Under the pieces are notes generated by a model. It searched no databases, was not told where the DNA came from, and was given only the letters and a program-made list of their open reading frames with translations. A DNA stretch of 12,148 bases from CALKCV01 sp964619285 (GTDB lineage Bacteria > Cyanobacteriota > Cyanobacteriia > Cyanobacteriales > Microcoleaceae), in the NCBI GenBank assembly GCA_964619285.1, contig CAZUCT010000225.1, positions 1 through 12,148 of the forward strand, read 5' to 3'. Position numbers and translations under genes: made by a program. Of the stretch, positions 1 through 6,601 are shown in pieces. How positions within the stretch are numbered: position 1 is the stretch's first letter; every line of letters starts with the position of its first letter.

Positions 1-70
1 TGTAAGAATCGCTGAAGCGATTACTACGAACTTGATGTAAGAATCGCTGAAGCGATTACTACGAACTTAA
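1..70 (-). repeat. Two tandem copies of GTTCGTAGTAA hairpin repeat
   Basis: Two 35-bp units (1-35 and 36-70) are identical except at one base near the end. Each holds the palindrome AATCGCT-GA-AGCGATT followed by ACTACGAAC. Read on the minus strand, each unit is GTTCGTAGTAA followed by a hairpin, the same design as the array at 11879-12146. The second unit overlaps the 3' end of rluE and supplies its last serine codon and its TAG stop. GTAG lies at the 5' foot of the hairpin, as in REP elements. The array may continue beyond the left edge. Confidence 0.9.
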
Positions 71-649
71 TTGCTTCAACCCTTCGACTTCCTCTAAAGT
101 CAGCTCCCGCCACTCCCCCAGGGACAAACTTTCCAAGCGCAACTCGCCAATAGCAACTCTCACTAAACGCAAAGTCGGAAACCCCACTGCAGCAGTCATC
201 CGCCTCACTTGTCGGTTGCGACCTTCGGTGAGGGTCATTTCTAACCAGGCGGTAGGGACGTTTTTGCGAAATCTGATGGGGGGTTCTCGGGGCTGCAGTT
301 CGGGTTCTGCTGGCAGCAATCTAACTTTGGTGGGGCGAGTGCGATAGTTTTTGATTTCTATGCCTTGGCGCAGTTGGTTAATTGCTCTTTCGTCGGGGAT
401 GCGATCTACTTGCACCCAGTAGGTCCGGGGATGGGCAAATTTGGGGTCGGCGAGTCGGTGTTTGAGGGGTCCGTCGTCGGTCAGCAGCAACAGTCCTTCG
501 CTGTCTAGGTCCAGTCGTCCCACCGAATACACTGAGGGAATGTCGATGTAATCTTTGAGGTTGCCGCGTTGGGGGGCGTTTGGGTCGTTGTCTGTGAATT
601 GGCAGAGAACGTTGTAGGGTTTGTAGAAAAGGATGTATTTGTAGGGCAT
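59..649 (-). CDS. rluE: 23S rRNA pseudouridine synthase RluE (RsuA family)
   Basis: This is a pseudouridine synthase of the RsuA/RluB/RluE/RluF family. It most resembles RluE, which in E. coli isomerises uridine 2457 of 23S rRNA to pseudouridine. The 196-residue protein lacks the N-terminal S4 domain, as RluE does. Visible motifs, numbered from the chosen start, are FYKPYNVLCQFTD near residue 8, the catalytic GRLD with Asp at about 47, followed by LDSEGLLLLTDDG, then PPIRFRKNVPTAWL, and GRNRQVRRMTAAVGFPTLRL at about 143-162. The ATG at 647-649 is preferred over a TTG eight codons upstream because the family fold begins directly after it. No clear Shine-Dalgarno is seen. The last Ser codon and TAG stop lie inside the repeat at 1-70, so the C-terminus may have been reset by repeat insertion. 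The upstream gap to the DUF433 gene contains heptamer repeats. Confidence 0.92.
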   Translation of the reverse strand: MPYKYILFYKPYNVLCQFTDNDPNAPQRGNLKDYIDIPSVYSVGRLDLDSEGLLLLTDDGPLKHRLADPKFAHPRTYWVQVDRIPDERAINQLRQGIEIKNYRTRPTKVRLLPAEPELQPREPPIRFRKNVPTAWLEMTLTEGRNRQVRRMTAAVGFPTLRLVRVAIGELRLESLSLGEWRELTLEEVEGLKQLSS

Positions 650-684
650 CTTAATTTTGAAGAAAACCAACAATTCAACGCCTT

Positions 685-712
685 TTGTTAATTGTCAATT
701 GTTAATTGTTAG
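685..712. repeat. Heptanucleotide tandem repeat TTGTTAA x4
   Basis: Four contiguous 7-mers lie in the gap between rluE and the DUF433 gene: TTGTTAA, TTGTCAA, TTGTTAA, TTGTTAG. They resemble the short tandemly repeated repetitive (STRR) heptamers known from filamentous cyanobacteria. The same family, in both orientations, fills the gap at 11192-11263. Confidence 0.8.
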
Positions 713-723
713 TCGGTCATTTT

Positions 724-1077
724 TTATGGTGTTTTTGCATCTAACATTCCGTCCGCTTCTTCTTGTTCCCGAATTGCGGTTTCGATTTCTTCTGGATATG
801 CCTTGGCATAAGCCCAGGCATTAGCTAAGTCAGTACAAGTTAGCGTCGGATATGACTTTAAGAGTTCAATTTCGCTGACACCTAAGCGACGATAACTTAC
901 TAACAACCACACGGGAATGCGAGTATTTCTGATACAAGCATCGCCGCCCATCACTCCTGGGGTTTTGTTAATCTCCTGCCAGTTGTCAGCGAGACTTTCG
1001 GCTAATATCTGGATGGCTTCCGCTTTTTCTGCCGGGGTTAAAGCTAATAGTTGAGATTCTAATTCTTTGACTGTCAT
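724..1077 (-). CDS. DUF433 domain protein (orphan antitoxin-like)
   Basis: This is a small 117-residue protein. Residues 1-30 form a helical segment (LTPAEKAEAIQILAESL) that resembles addiction-module component proteins. Residues 37-97 match the DUF433 family: TPGVMGGDACIRNTRIPVWLLV, then LLKSYPTLTCTDLANAWAYA and a Glu-rich tail. DUF433 proteins have a winged-helix-like fold, are classed as VapB-like antitoxins, and in cyanobacteria often sit beside a DUF5615 PIN-like toxin gene. No such partner is present here: rluE follows downstream and Uma2 lies upstream. It may be an orphan antitoxin, a stand-alone regulator, or the remnant of a toxin-antitoxin pair. The start is the ATG at 1075-1077, with no Shine-Dalgarno visible. 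The family call is good; the function is inferred. Confidence 0.8.
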   Translation of the reverse strand: MTVKELESQLLALTPAEKAEAIQILAESLADNWQEINKTPGVMGGDACIRNTRIPVWLLVSYRRLGVSEIELLKSYPTLTCTDLANAWAYAKAYPEEIETAIREQEEADGMLDAKTP

Positions 1078-1129
1078 AGTGGTTTGATTTGTTAATAGTT
1101 TGTTTGTTAATGGTAAGGTGCCAGAAGGA

Positions 1130-1137
1130 GCGATCGC
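1130..1137. other. HIP1 octamer (representative of eleven)
   Basis: GCGATCGC is the highly iterated palindrome HIP1 of cyanobacteria. Full matches begin at 1130, 1449, 2143, 3773, 4203, 4784, 5084, 6461, 8589, 11347 and 11470, about one per 1.1 kb. Most lie inside coding sequence. The density is far above the roughly one per 65 kb expected by chance at even base composition, and it supports the cyanobacterial assignment. Confidence 0.95.
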
Positions 1138-1152
1138 TTAACCCGATCGCCC

Positions 1153-1185
1153 AGAAACCCGGTTTTTTCAAAAAACTGGGTTTCT
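1153..1185. repeat. AGAAACCCGG palindrome, copy 1 (possible terminator)
   Basis: AGAAACCCGGTTTTTT (1153-1168) and AAAAAACTGGGTTTCT (1170-1185) form a 16-bp inverted repeat with a single G-T wobble. It lies 8 bp past the stop of the Uma2 gene and upstream of the DUF433 gene. A perfect 15-bp version of the same element occurs at 7426-7458, so this is a dispersed repeat rather than only a local terminator. It could still end Uma2 transcription, but it has no T-tract after the stem. Confidence 0.85.
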
Positions 1186-1193
1186 TCAACAAC

Positions 1194-1964
1194 CTAACTT
1201 ACTTCATCGGGATCGATACCCAACTCCCGCAAACGGGCCTTGAGGCGATCGTTTTCTTCCTTGGCATCGGCGGCCTCTTGTTTTGCTGCCGTTGCCTCCT
1301 CCTCTGGAGTCAAAATCAAATTTCCATCCAGAGTCATCCAGCGCAACCAAAGTCGGTTGATATTACTGTAACTTCCTTGCCACAAACCCAGACTCAACTC
1401 GATACTAGGAATCGACAAACGTCCGTTTCTCAACTCTGCCGGTTGGTAGCGATCGCCCACCAAACAAAACGCCTGCATCTGGTTGGTATAGCGACTGAAA
1501 ACCACATAATAAGGCACCCGCAAAATGCGCTCGTAAGCTTCCCATTTTGTCGGTGGTTTTCCCAACTCCCGCACTTTCTTGCCTAAATCGTCATCCTCCG
1601 TGCCCGGAGACAAAAACTCTACTATAACTAAAGGTGCAACTCCTTCTTGCCACACCACATAACTCAAGCGCAATTCTCGCCCTTCATATAGAGGAGGCAC
1701 TCCCACCACGCCAAACCAATCCGGTCGTTTGTACCAATTCGGGTGTTTGGGATTATAGTAGAGATTGAGGTCGCAGCCGCTAAAAACTAGATCTGGATAC
1801 CAGTTGAGCGGTTTAAAAGTTAAGCGCAAAAGCACCGCTTGTAAATAGTGAAAATCGTCAGGCAAACCAGGTTCCTCCGGGTTTTCGCTAGGTAAATCGT
1901 ACATAGTAGGCAAAGTTTGCCCGGGGGAAAGCGGTGGATCGGATTGAATGGATATATTAGTCAT
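1194..1964 (-). CDS. Uma2 family (DUF820) PD-(D/E)XK nuclease-like protein
   Basis: This is a 256-residue member of the Uma2/DUF820 family, which is greatly expanded in cyanobacteria and has a restriction-endonuclease-like PD-(D/E)XK fold. Its biological role is unknown; some members are thought to be tied to mobile elements. Visible core features are RPDWFGV near residues 80-86, VAPLVIVEFLSPGTEDDDLGKK near 109-130 (candidate acidic and lysine active-site residues) and KWEAYERILRVPYYVVF near 140-156. The tail from about residue 221 is a charged Glu/Ala/Lys coiled coil ending in LRELGIDPDEVS, typical of the family in cyanobacteria. A GTG-initiated extension to 2060 is possible, but the ATG at 1962-1964, preceded by a purine-rich stretch, fits the family N-terminus better. 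It appears intact and monocistronic. Confidence 0.88.
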   Translation of the reverse strand: MTNISIQSDPPLSPGQTLPTMYDLPSENPEEPGLPDDFHYLQAVLLRLTFKPLNWYPDLVFSGCDLNLYYNPKHPNWYKRPDWFGVVGVPPLYEGRELRLSYVVWQEGVAPLVIVEFLSPGTEDDDLGKKVRELGKPPTKWEAYERILRVPYYVVFSRYTNQMQAFCLVGDRYQPAELRNGRLSIPSIELSLGLWQGSYSNINRLWLRWMTLDGNLILTPEEEATAAKQEAADAKEENDRLKARLRELGIDPDEVS

Positions 1965-2269
1965 CTCGGTTTCTTCGCTCTCGACATAATTAGCTACTGT
2001 TGCGAAAAGAAGACGCTTAACAACTGTGGCCCGCGTTCCAACCACCCTATCGGCGCCCACCTTTTCCCATGATTACAAGTTAACACGACTTTTGACAAAT
2101 ATGCAACCTTTCGTCAAGAGAATTTTTTGGCCAATAAAAAAGGCGATCGCCCCAACAAAAATAGAGCAATGTGGTTTTATTTGTTAATATTTTAAACTCT
2201 AGTAAGGTGCGCGGTGCGCACCCTACCGATAAAAAACCTCAATCCCGTAGAACAGGCATCTTGCCTGTT
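1965..2269. other. 305-bp gap with repeats between Uma2 and uvrA
   Basis: No convincing gene lies here. From left to right the gap holds the likely leader and promoter region of the Uma2 gene (minus strand), where TTGTCA and TAATCA are 17 bp apart as a weak promoter candidate, and an inverted TTGAC-N16-GTCAA pair at 2092-2117. A HIP1 palindrome follows at 2143-2150, then two GTAG-footed hairpins at 2202-2226 and 2247-2272. An open reading stretch starting at 2171 on the plus strand is an antisense shadow running into uvrA. Confidence 0.6.
2202..2226. repeat. GC-rich hairpin GTAAGGTGCGC...GCGCACCCTAC
   Basis: Arms 2202-2212 and 2216-2226 pair at 10 of 11 positions around a 3-base loop. Read on the minus strand the element begins with GTAG, the same foot seen on the other hairpin repeats of this window. 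It is probably a dispersed palindromic element and could also help stop transcription leaving uvrA. Confidence 0.7.
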
Positions 2270-2272
2270 CTA
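2247..2272. repeat. AGAACAGGCA-TCT-TGCCTGTTCT hairpin at uvrA stop
   Basis: This is a perfect 11-bp inverted repeat (2248-2258 with 2262-2272, loop TCT), plus a G-T pair outside it. The uvrA TAG stop (2270-2272) lies in the right arm. The plus strand starts with GTAG. On the uvrA transcript the hairpin would form at the stop codon, and a T-run follows about a dozen bases later, so it may act as a terminator. A degenerate copy (7382-7403) and a half copy (7459-7469) occur in the divergent region, showing that it is a repeat family. Confidence 0.8.
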
Positions 2273-5194
2273 TTCCTCCTCATCACTAACAGCTTTTGGC
2301 GGACGTTCTTGCAAAGCTGCAGCCAAATATTCTCCCGTATAAGACTCGGAACAAACTGCCACATCTTCGGGAGTTCCGCTAACAATTATTTCCCCTCCTT
2401 TATCTCCCCCTTCCGGCCCTAAATCGATTATCCAATCCGCACAACGAATTACGTCTAAATTGTGTTCTATTACCACAATAGAATTGCCCTTATCCGTCAG
2501 CCTTTGCAATACGTTTAACAACTGATGCACGTCATAGAACGATAAACCGGTCGTCGGTTCGTCGATTAAATAAATCGTTCTTCCCGTGGCCCTGCGGGAT
2601 AATTCCGTTGCTAATTTCACCCGCTGCGCTTCCCCACCAGATAAAGTGGGTGCCGGCTGTCCTAAATGAATATAACCCAACCCAACATCGACTAAAGTTT
2701 GCAGGCGAGTTGCCGCCCTGGGAATGTTTTTAAATACTTTATCAGCTTCCTCCACTGTCATGTTTAAAACATCGGCAATTGAATGACCTTTATATTTAAC
2801 CTGCAAGGTTTCTCGATTGTAACGCGCCCCCTTACAAACGTCGCATCGAACGTAAACATCGGGCAAGAAATTCATCTCAATAACGTTAACTCCTTGCCCC
2901 CCACAAGCTTCGCAACGTCCCCCTTTTACATTAAAAGAAAATCGTCCCCGTTGATAGCCCCTAGCTTTAGCTTCTATGGTTTGGGCAAACATCTCTCTAA
3001 TAATGTCGAAAACTCCCGTATAAGTGGCGGGGTTGGAACGAGGAGTTCTGCCAATAGGAGATTGGTCGATAACAATTGCTTTATCAATTTCTATTAATCC
3101 TTTAACCTTGCCTAACTCTTTAGGAAAAGGTACGTTTCGGCTGAGATGGTGTTGCAATGCAGGATAAAGTAACTCGTTCATTAAAGTAGATTTGCCCGAA
3201 CCGGAAACCCCCGTAATACAGACAAATTTTCCTAAAGGAATCTCGACATTTATATTTTTTAAGTTGTTCCGATGGCAATTTTTTAAAACCAAAGATTTAC
3301 CGTTGCCATTTCTTCTTTTTGCCGGAGTTTCGATAACTTTTTTTCCCGATAAATAAGCCCCAGTCAGCGAGTTTTTAGCCTTCAATAATTTACCGATATC
3401 TCCTTGGCAAATAATCTCCCCCCCATGCACTCCCGCCCCCGGACCGATGTCGATAATTTGGTCGGCTTTTCTGATAGTTTCTTCGTCGTGTTCGACTACG
3501 ATTAAAGTATTGCCCAAATCTCTTAATTTGGTTAAAGTTTCCAAGAGGCGACCGTTATCTCTTTGGTGCAAACCGATGCTCGGTTCGTCTAAAACGTAGA
3601 GAACTCCGGTCAAACCGGAACCGATTTGAGTTGCCAATCTAATCCGTTGGGCTTCCCCTCCAGAAAGGGTCATGGCGGGGCGGTCTAAGGTTAGATAATC
3701 TAAGCCGACATCCAGGAGAAATTGCAATCTGGCGCGGATTTCTTTGAGGACTAATTCGGCAATTTGCCCTTGGCGATCGCTCAATTGCGCTTTATTTATC
3801 CTCTCCAAACATTCGTCAATCGAAACCTCGGTAAAATCGCTAATTCTATACTGTCCGATTTGCACGGATAAAGCTTCTGGTTTGAGACGTTTTCCTCCAC
3901 AAGCTTCGCAATTTTTATCGACTAAATATTGTTCGAGTTTTTGCTTGATGAGGTCGGAATTTGACTCCCGATATTGTCTTTCTAAAATGCCGATCGCTCC
4001 GGGATAACTCCGATAGTCGCCCCCGCCCTTATTGAAGCGGGAATCTGACTCGACCCAGACCGGTTCTTCTGCCCCGTGTAAGACGATATTTTTTTGTTTT
4101 TTAGTTAATTTATACCAAGGAGTATGAAGGCCGAAACCGTAGGTTTGACCCAGACTATAAAGAACGGATAAATAATAGGAATGTTCCTTGTGGGACCAAG
4201 GAGCGATCGCCTCGTATAACGGTACCATCGGATCTGGCACTATTAAATCTTCCGAAAACTGACGCAAAGTACCCAAACCGTGACAAGTCGGACAGGCCCC
4301 ATAAGGAGAATTAAAAGAAAACAAACGGGGCGATAACTCCTCCATTACCGCCCCGTGTTCCGGGCAAGCAAAGTTTTCGGAAAAGACGATTGGGGAATGG
4401 GGAATGGGGAATGGGGAATTGGTAGAGTTTTCCAACTCGGAGGCATTTAACAGGTCAATTAAAGCGATGCCGTCGGCGTGACGCAGACAAGTGCTGAGGG
4501 AATCTGCCAGACGTTCTTCGATGCCGGGTTTTTTGATTAACCTGTCAACGACTATTTCGATAGTGTGGAACTGGTTTTTATCTAATTCGATGTTTTCCGA
4601 GAGTTCAAAAATTTCCCCATCGACGCGGACTCGGACGAAACCTTCCGAGGCCAAACTAGATAAAAGTTTGCGGTGGGTACCCTTTTTGCCGCGAACCACC
4701 GGGGCGAGGAGGTGGAATTTAGCGCGATCGGGCAATTCCATCACCCGATCGCACATTTCGTCGATAGTCTGGGGGGCAATATTGCGATCGCAATGGGGGC
4801 AGTGAGGTTCCCCCGCCCGTCCGAACAGCAGTCGCAAATAGTCGTATATTTCCGTCACGGTTCCCACGGTGGAACGGGGATTGTGGGAAGTTGACTTTTG
4901 GTCGATAGAGATAGCGGGACTTAATCCTTCAATAGCATCTACTTCCGGTTTATCTAATTGTCCGAGAAACTGTCTCGCGTAGGCGCTGAGAGATTCCACA
5001 TAGCGCCGCTGTCCTTCGGCAAAGATAGTATCGAAAGCGAGAGAAGATTTCCCCGAACCCGAGACCCCAGTAAAGACAATGAGGCGATCGCGAGGCAATT
5101 CTAAATCGATATTCTTAAGATTGTGCTGTCTCGCACCCCTAATTCTAATCGTATTTTGCTCGTTTTTGGTAGATTTTTTAGTACGTTTTGGCAT
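2270..5194 (-). CDS. uvrA: Excinuclease ABC subunit UvrA
   Basis: UvrA is the damage-sensing ATPase of nucleotide excision repair. It dimerises, scans DNA with UvrB and is released before UvrC cuts. The 974-residue protein is complete. The first ATPase has Walker A GVSGSGKS at 43-50, signature LSGGEAQR at 510-517 and Walker B VLYVLDEP at 531-538. The second has Walker A at 662-669, LSGGEAQR at 851-858 and IYLIDEP at 874-880. Zinc-module cysteines are seen at CPHC 132-135, CPEH 277-280 with CPTC 301-304, and CEAC 761-764 with CDVC 784-787. The ATG at 5192-5194 begins a normal basic N-terminus; no Shine-Dalgarno is visible. Oddity: residues of about 251-269, including NSPFPIPHSPI, are an extra loop encoded by a GGGGAAT x4 array, making this region about 12 residues longer than in E. 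coli. TTGLSFYD in the second ATPase replaces the TTGLHF seen in many other bacteria. No LexA box was recognised. Confidence 0.97.
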   Translation of the reverse strand: MPKRTKKSTKNEQNTIRIRGARQHNLKNIDLELPRDRLIVFTGVSGSGKSSLAFDTIFAEGQRRYVESLSAYARQFLGQLDKPEVDAIEGLSPAISIDQKSTSHNPRSTVGTVTEIYDYLRLLFGRAGEPHCPHCDRNIAPQTIDEMCDRVMELPDRAKFHLLAPVVRGKKGTHRKLLSSLASEGFVRVRVDGEIFELSENIELDKNQFHTIEIVVDRLIKKPGIEERLADSLSTCLRHADGIALIDLLNASELENSTNSPFPIPHSPIVFSENFACPEHGAVMEELSPRLFSFNSPYGACPTCHGLGTLRQFSEDLIVPDPMVPLYEAIAPWSHKEHSYYLSVLYSLGQTYGFGLHTPWYKLTKKQKNIVLHGAEEPVWVESDSRFNKGGGDYRSYPGAIGILERQYRESNSDLIKQKLEQYLVDKNCEACGGKRLKPEALSVQIGQYRISDFTEVSIDECLERINKAQLSDRQGQIAELVLKEIRARLQFLLDVGLDYLTLDRPAMTLSGGEAQRIRLATQIGSGLTGVLYVLDEPSIGLHQRDNGRLLETLTKLRDLGNTLIVVEHDEETIRKADQIIDIGPGAGVHGGEIICQGDIGKLLKAKNSLTGAYLSGKKVIETPAKRRNGNGKSLVLKNCHRNNLKNINVEIPLGKFVCITGVSGSGKSTLMNELLYPALQHHLSRNVPFPKELGKVKGLIEIDKAIVIDQSPIGRTPRSNPATYTGVFDIIREMFAQTIEAKARGYQRGRFSFNVKGGRCEACGGQGVNVIEMNFLPDVYVRCDVCKGARYNRETLQVKYKGHSIADVLNMTVEEADKVFKNIPRAATRLQTLVDVGLGYIHLGQPAPTLSGGEAQRVKLATELSRRATGRTIYLIDEPTTGLSFYDVHQLLNVLQRLTDKGNSIVVIEHNLDVIRCADWIIDLGPEGGDKGGEIIVSGTPEDVAVCSESYTGEYLAAALQERPPKAVSDEEE
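4392..4419. repeat. GGGGAAT x4 heptamer array inside uvrA
   Basis: Four perfect tandem GGGGAAT units lie within the uvrA reading frame, in antisense orientation to the gene. They encode NSPFPIPHSP at about residues 259-268, between a conserved DGIALIDLL stretch and FSENFACPEH. Four G4 tracts with AAT loops also satisfy a G-quadruplex motif on the plus (template) strand. Further copies of the 7-mer flank the neighbouring barrel gene. Confidence 0.95.
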
Positions 5195-5301
5195 TGTTAA
5201 TTTTTGTTAATTTTTAATTATTAATTATTAATTGGGAATAAGCCTGCAGCAATAACAATTAGCAATTAGCCATTCCCCATTCCCCATTCCCTATAATAGC
5301 A
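5195..5301. repeat. Heptamer-rich leader region of uvrA
   Basis: This 107-bp gap is largely tandem 7-mers: TTAATTA x2 plus TTAATTG (5214-5234), CAATTAG x2 (5256-5269) and ATTCCCC x2.9 (5272-5291). A weak minus-strand promoter candidate is TTGCTG (5252-5247) with AATAAT 17 bp away (5229-5224), so the heptamers may supply part of the uvrA promoter. The promoter call is low confidence. Confidence 0.75.
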
Positions 5302-6573
5302 TTAAAACTCGTATCTGAGACCTGTTTGTAATTTCACGCGAAAATTGGGGCTATCTAAAGTCGGTATTGCCGAATATCTTAGATTTAGAGAATTGTCAAA
5401 AGACCACCCTTCCGATATGGGAACCGACAGAGTCGTTAAAGATTCTATGTAATAATCTTCCGTATCTCCTACTGGGAGTTCAAAGATTAAGAATTGAAGT
5501 AATTTGAAATTCTTAAACCAGATATTTTTATAACGAACTCTGTATTGGAGAACTGGGAAATCCAGGTCGTCAGTTCTTCTCTTAGATTCCTCGTACCTAA
5601 TACCGAAACCTAATTGCATATCAAAAGAGCGATCGGGACCGGCCCTCCAGATATTAATCCCCGGCCCCGTATAAAGATTAGTTCTGATGTCAATTCCATC
5701 ATTGTCATCTCTCCTCACCAAATTGCTAATAAAATATTGCCAATTAGCATTAAAATGGTGTCTGTATTCCGTTCTCAAATTGCCAATAAATCGGCTTTCG
5801 TCATCTGTTTCGCGGGTACTATCGAAGTCCTGAGTAAAGCTGAAAGCAGCATCAAATTCATTTCTGGGCCAAACGCGCTCTAACCTAGCTTCTAGGGTGC
5901 CAAGACTGGTAGTATTTTTATCGGAAGATAAATTCAGATTAAATCCCAAACCACCCTGCCAGGGAGTCGGTTCAAAGGGAAATAAAACGGGAGGTGCCGA
6001 TGCTGCCGCGATTAATTCTTGACTTGTTGACAAAAGCCTGGAAGATAATTCGTATTGTCCGATATCGGCATATTTTAAAGCCATTTCTGTTAGCAAAGCT
6101 GCTTTTTTATTAGCATCTTCTATAGCATCTGTAGCCTCTATAACTAGGGCGAAAACTTCGTTAGCTAAGGAAATTTGCTCCCAAGAAGCATACTTAAAAG
6201 CAATGGAAATTAAGACCTTAGCTTTACCTTCGGCATCTTCGATAGTTTCGGCTATTTCTAAAGCTTGAGATAAAACATCCAGAGCTATTTCTACTCGTCC
6301 TATTTGGTAATATCTCTCGGCAATTTCGCTTAAAAAATTCCCCTGGGTTTGAGCATCTTCAATATTATTAGCGGCCTCCAAAGCTTCTAACAAAATTTCC
6401 GCAGTTCTAGCGGGGTTTTCTGGAGCGATTTTTAACTCATAACTATCCGAGTTATTTTGAGCGATCGCCCCCATTTCCTTAATTTTTCCAGCCCTAACCC
6501 CCTCAGCTAAACATAAATTAACCAAGAAAAATCCTACAGCTACTTTTCCGATTTTACACCCTAGATTTTTCAT
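5302..6573 (-). CDS. TPR-like plus DUF481-like outer-membrane barrel protein
   Basis: This predicted exported protein has 423 residues from the chosen ATG. Residues 1-28 look like a signal peptide (basic start, hydrophobic VAVGFFLVNLCLA, possible cleavage after VRA). Residues of about 52-190 are helical TPR-like repeats with the motif IEDA recurring exactly every 40 residues (about 71, 111 and 151). Residues of about 208-423 alternate aromatic and polar positions (ARLERVWPRNEFDAAFSF, LYTGPGINIWR, MQLGFGIRYEESK, YRVRYKNIWF) and end in RYEF, whose terminal Phe is typical of outer-membrane beta-barrels. This half resembles DUF481/YdiY, the putative salt-induced outer-membrane family. The frame opens further upstream into ATTCCCC repeats, but that would bury the signal peptide, so ATG 6571-6573 is preferred. 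It lies 63 bp downstream of the GH108 gene and may be co-transcribed. The function is unknown. Confidence 0.75.
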   Translation of the reverse strand: MKNLGCKIGKVAVGFFLVNLCLAEGVRAGKIKEMGAIAQNNSDSYELKIAPENPARTAEILLEALEAANNIEDAQTQGNFLSEIAERYYQIGRVEIALDVLSQALEIAETIEDAEGKAKVLISIAFKYASWEQISLANEVFALVIEATDAIEDANKKAALLTEMALKYADIGQYELSSRLLSTSQELIAAASAPPVLFPFEPTPWQGGLGFNLNLSSDKNTTSLGTLEARLERVWPRNEFDAAFSFTQDFDSTRETDDESRFIGNLRTEYRHHFNANWQYFISNLVRRDDNDGIDIRTNLYTGPGINIWRAGPDRSFDMQLGFGIRYEESKRRTDDLDFPVLQYRVRYKNIWFKNFKLLQFLIFELPVGDTEDYYIESLTTLSVPISEGWSFDNSLNLRYSAIPTLDSPNFRVKLQTGLRYEF

Positions 6574-6601
6574 CACTAATTTTCTTAGGCCGTCATTAAC
6601 A

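Noticed and set aside
986..1192. Minus-strand 68-codon frame with repeated KKPGF/KKPSF text
   Set aside because: Its odd N-terminal sequence is just translation of the palindrome at 1153-1185, and it overlaps the DUF433 gene in another frame.
1089..1586. Plus-strand open frame of 165 codons
   Set aside because: It lies antisense to the Uma2 gene, runs through the AGAAACCCGG palindrome, and shows no recognisable family.
1965..2060. GTG-initiated N-terminal extension of the Uma2 protein
   Set aside because: The extra 32 residues do not resemble the family N-terminus, and the internal ATG has a better upstream purine stretch.
2092..2117. TTGAC-N16-GTCAA inverted pair as a regulator operator
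   Set aside because: The arms are only five bases and far apart, there is no second copy, and it lies upstream of the Uma2 gene rather than the uvrA start, so an SOS-type site is not supported.
2171..2422. Plus-strand 83-codon frame entering uvrA
   Set aside because: It is antisense to uvrA and built partly from hairpin repeats; no family match.
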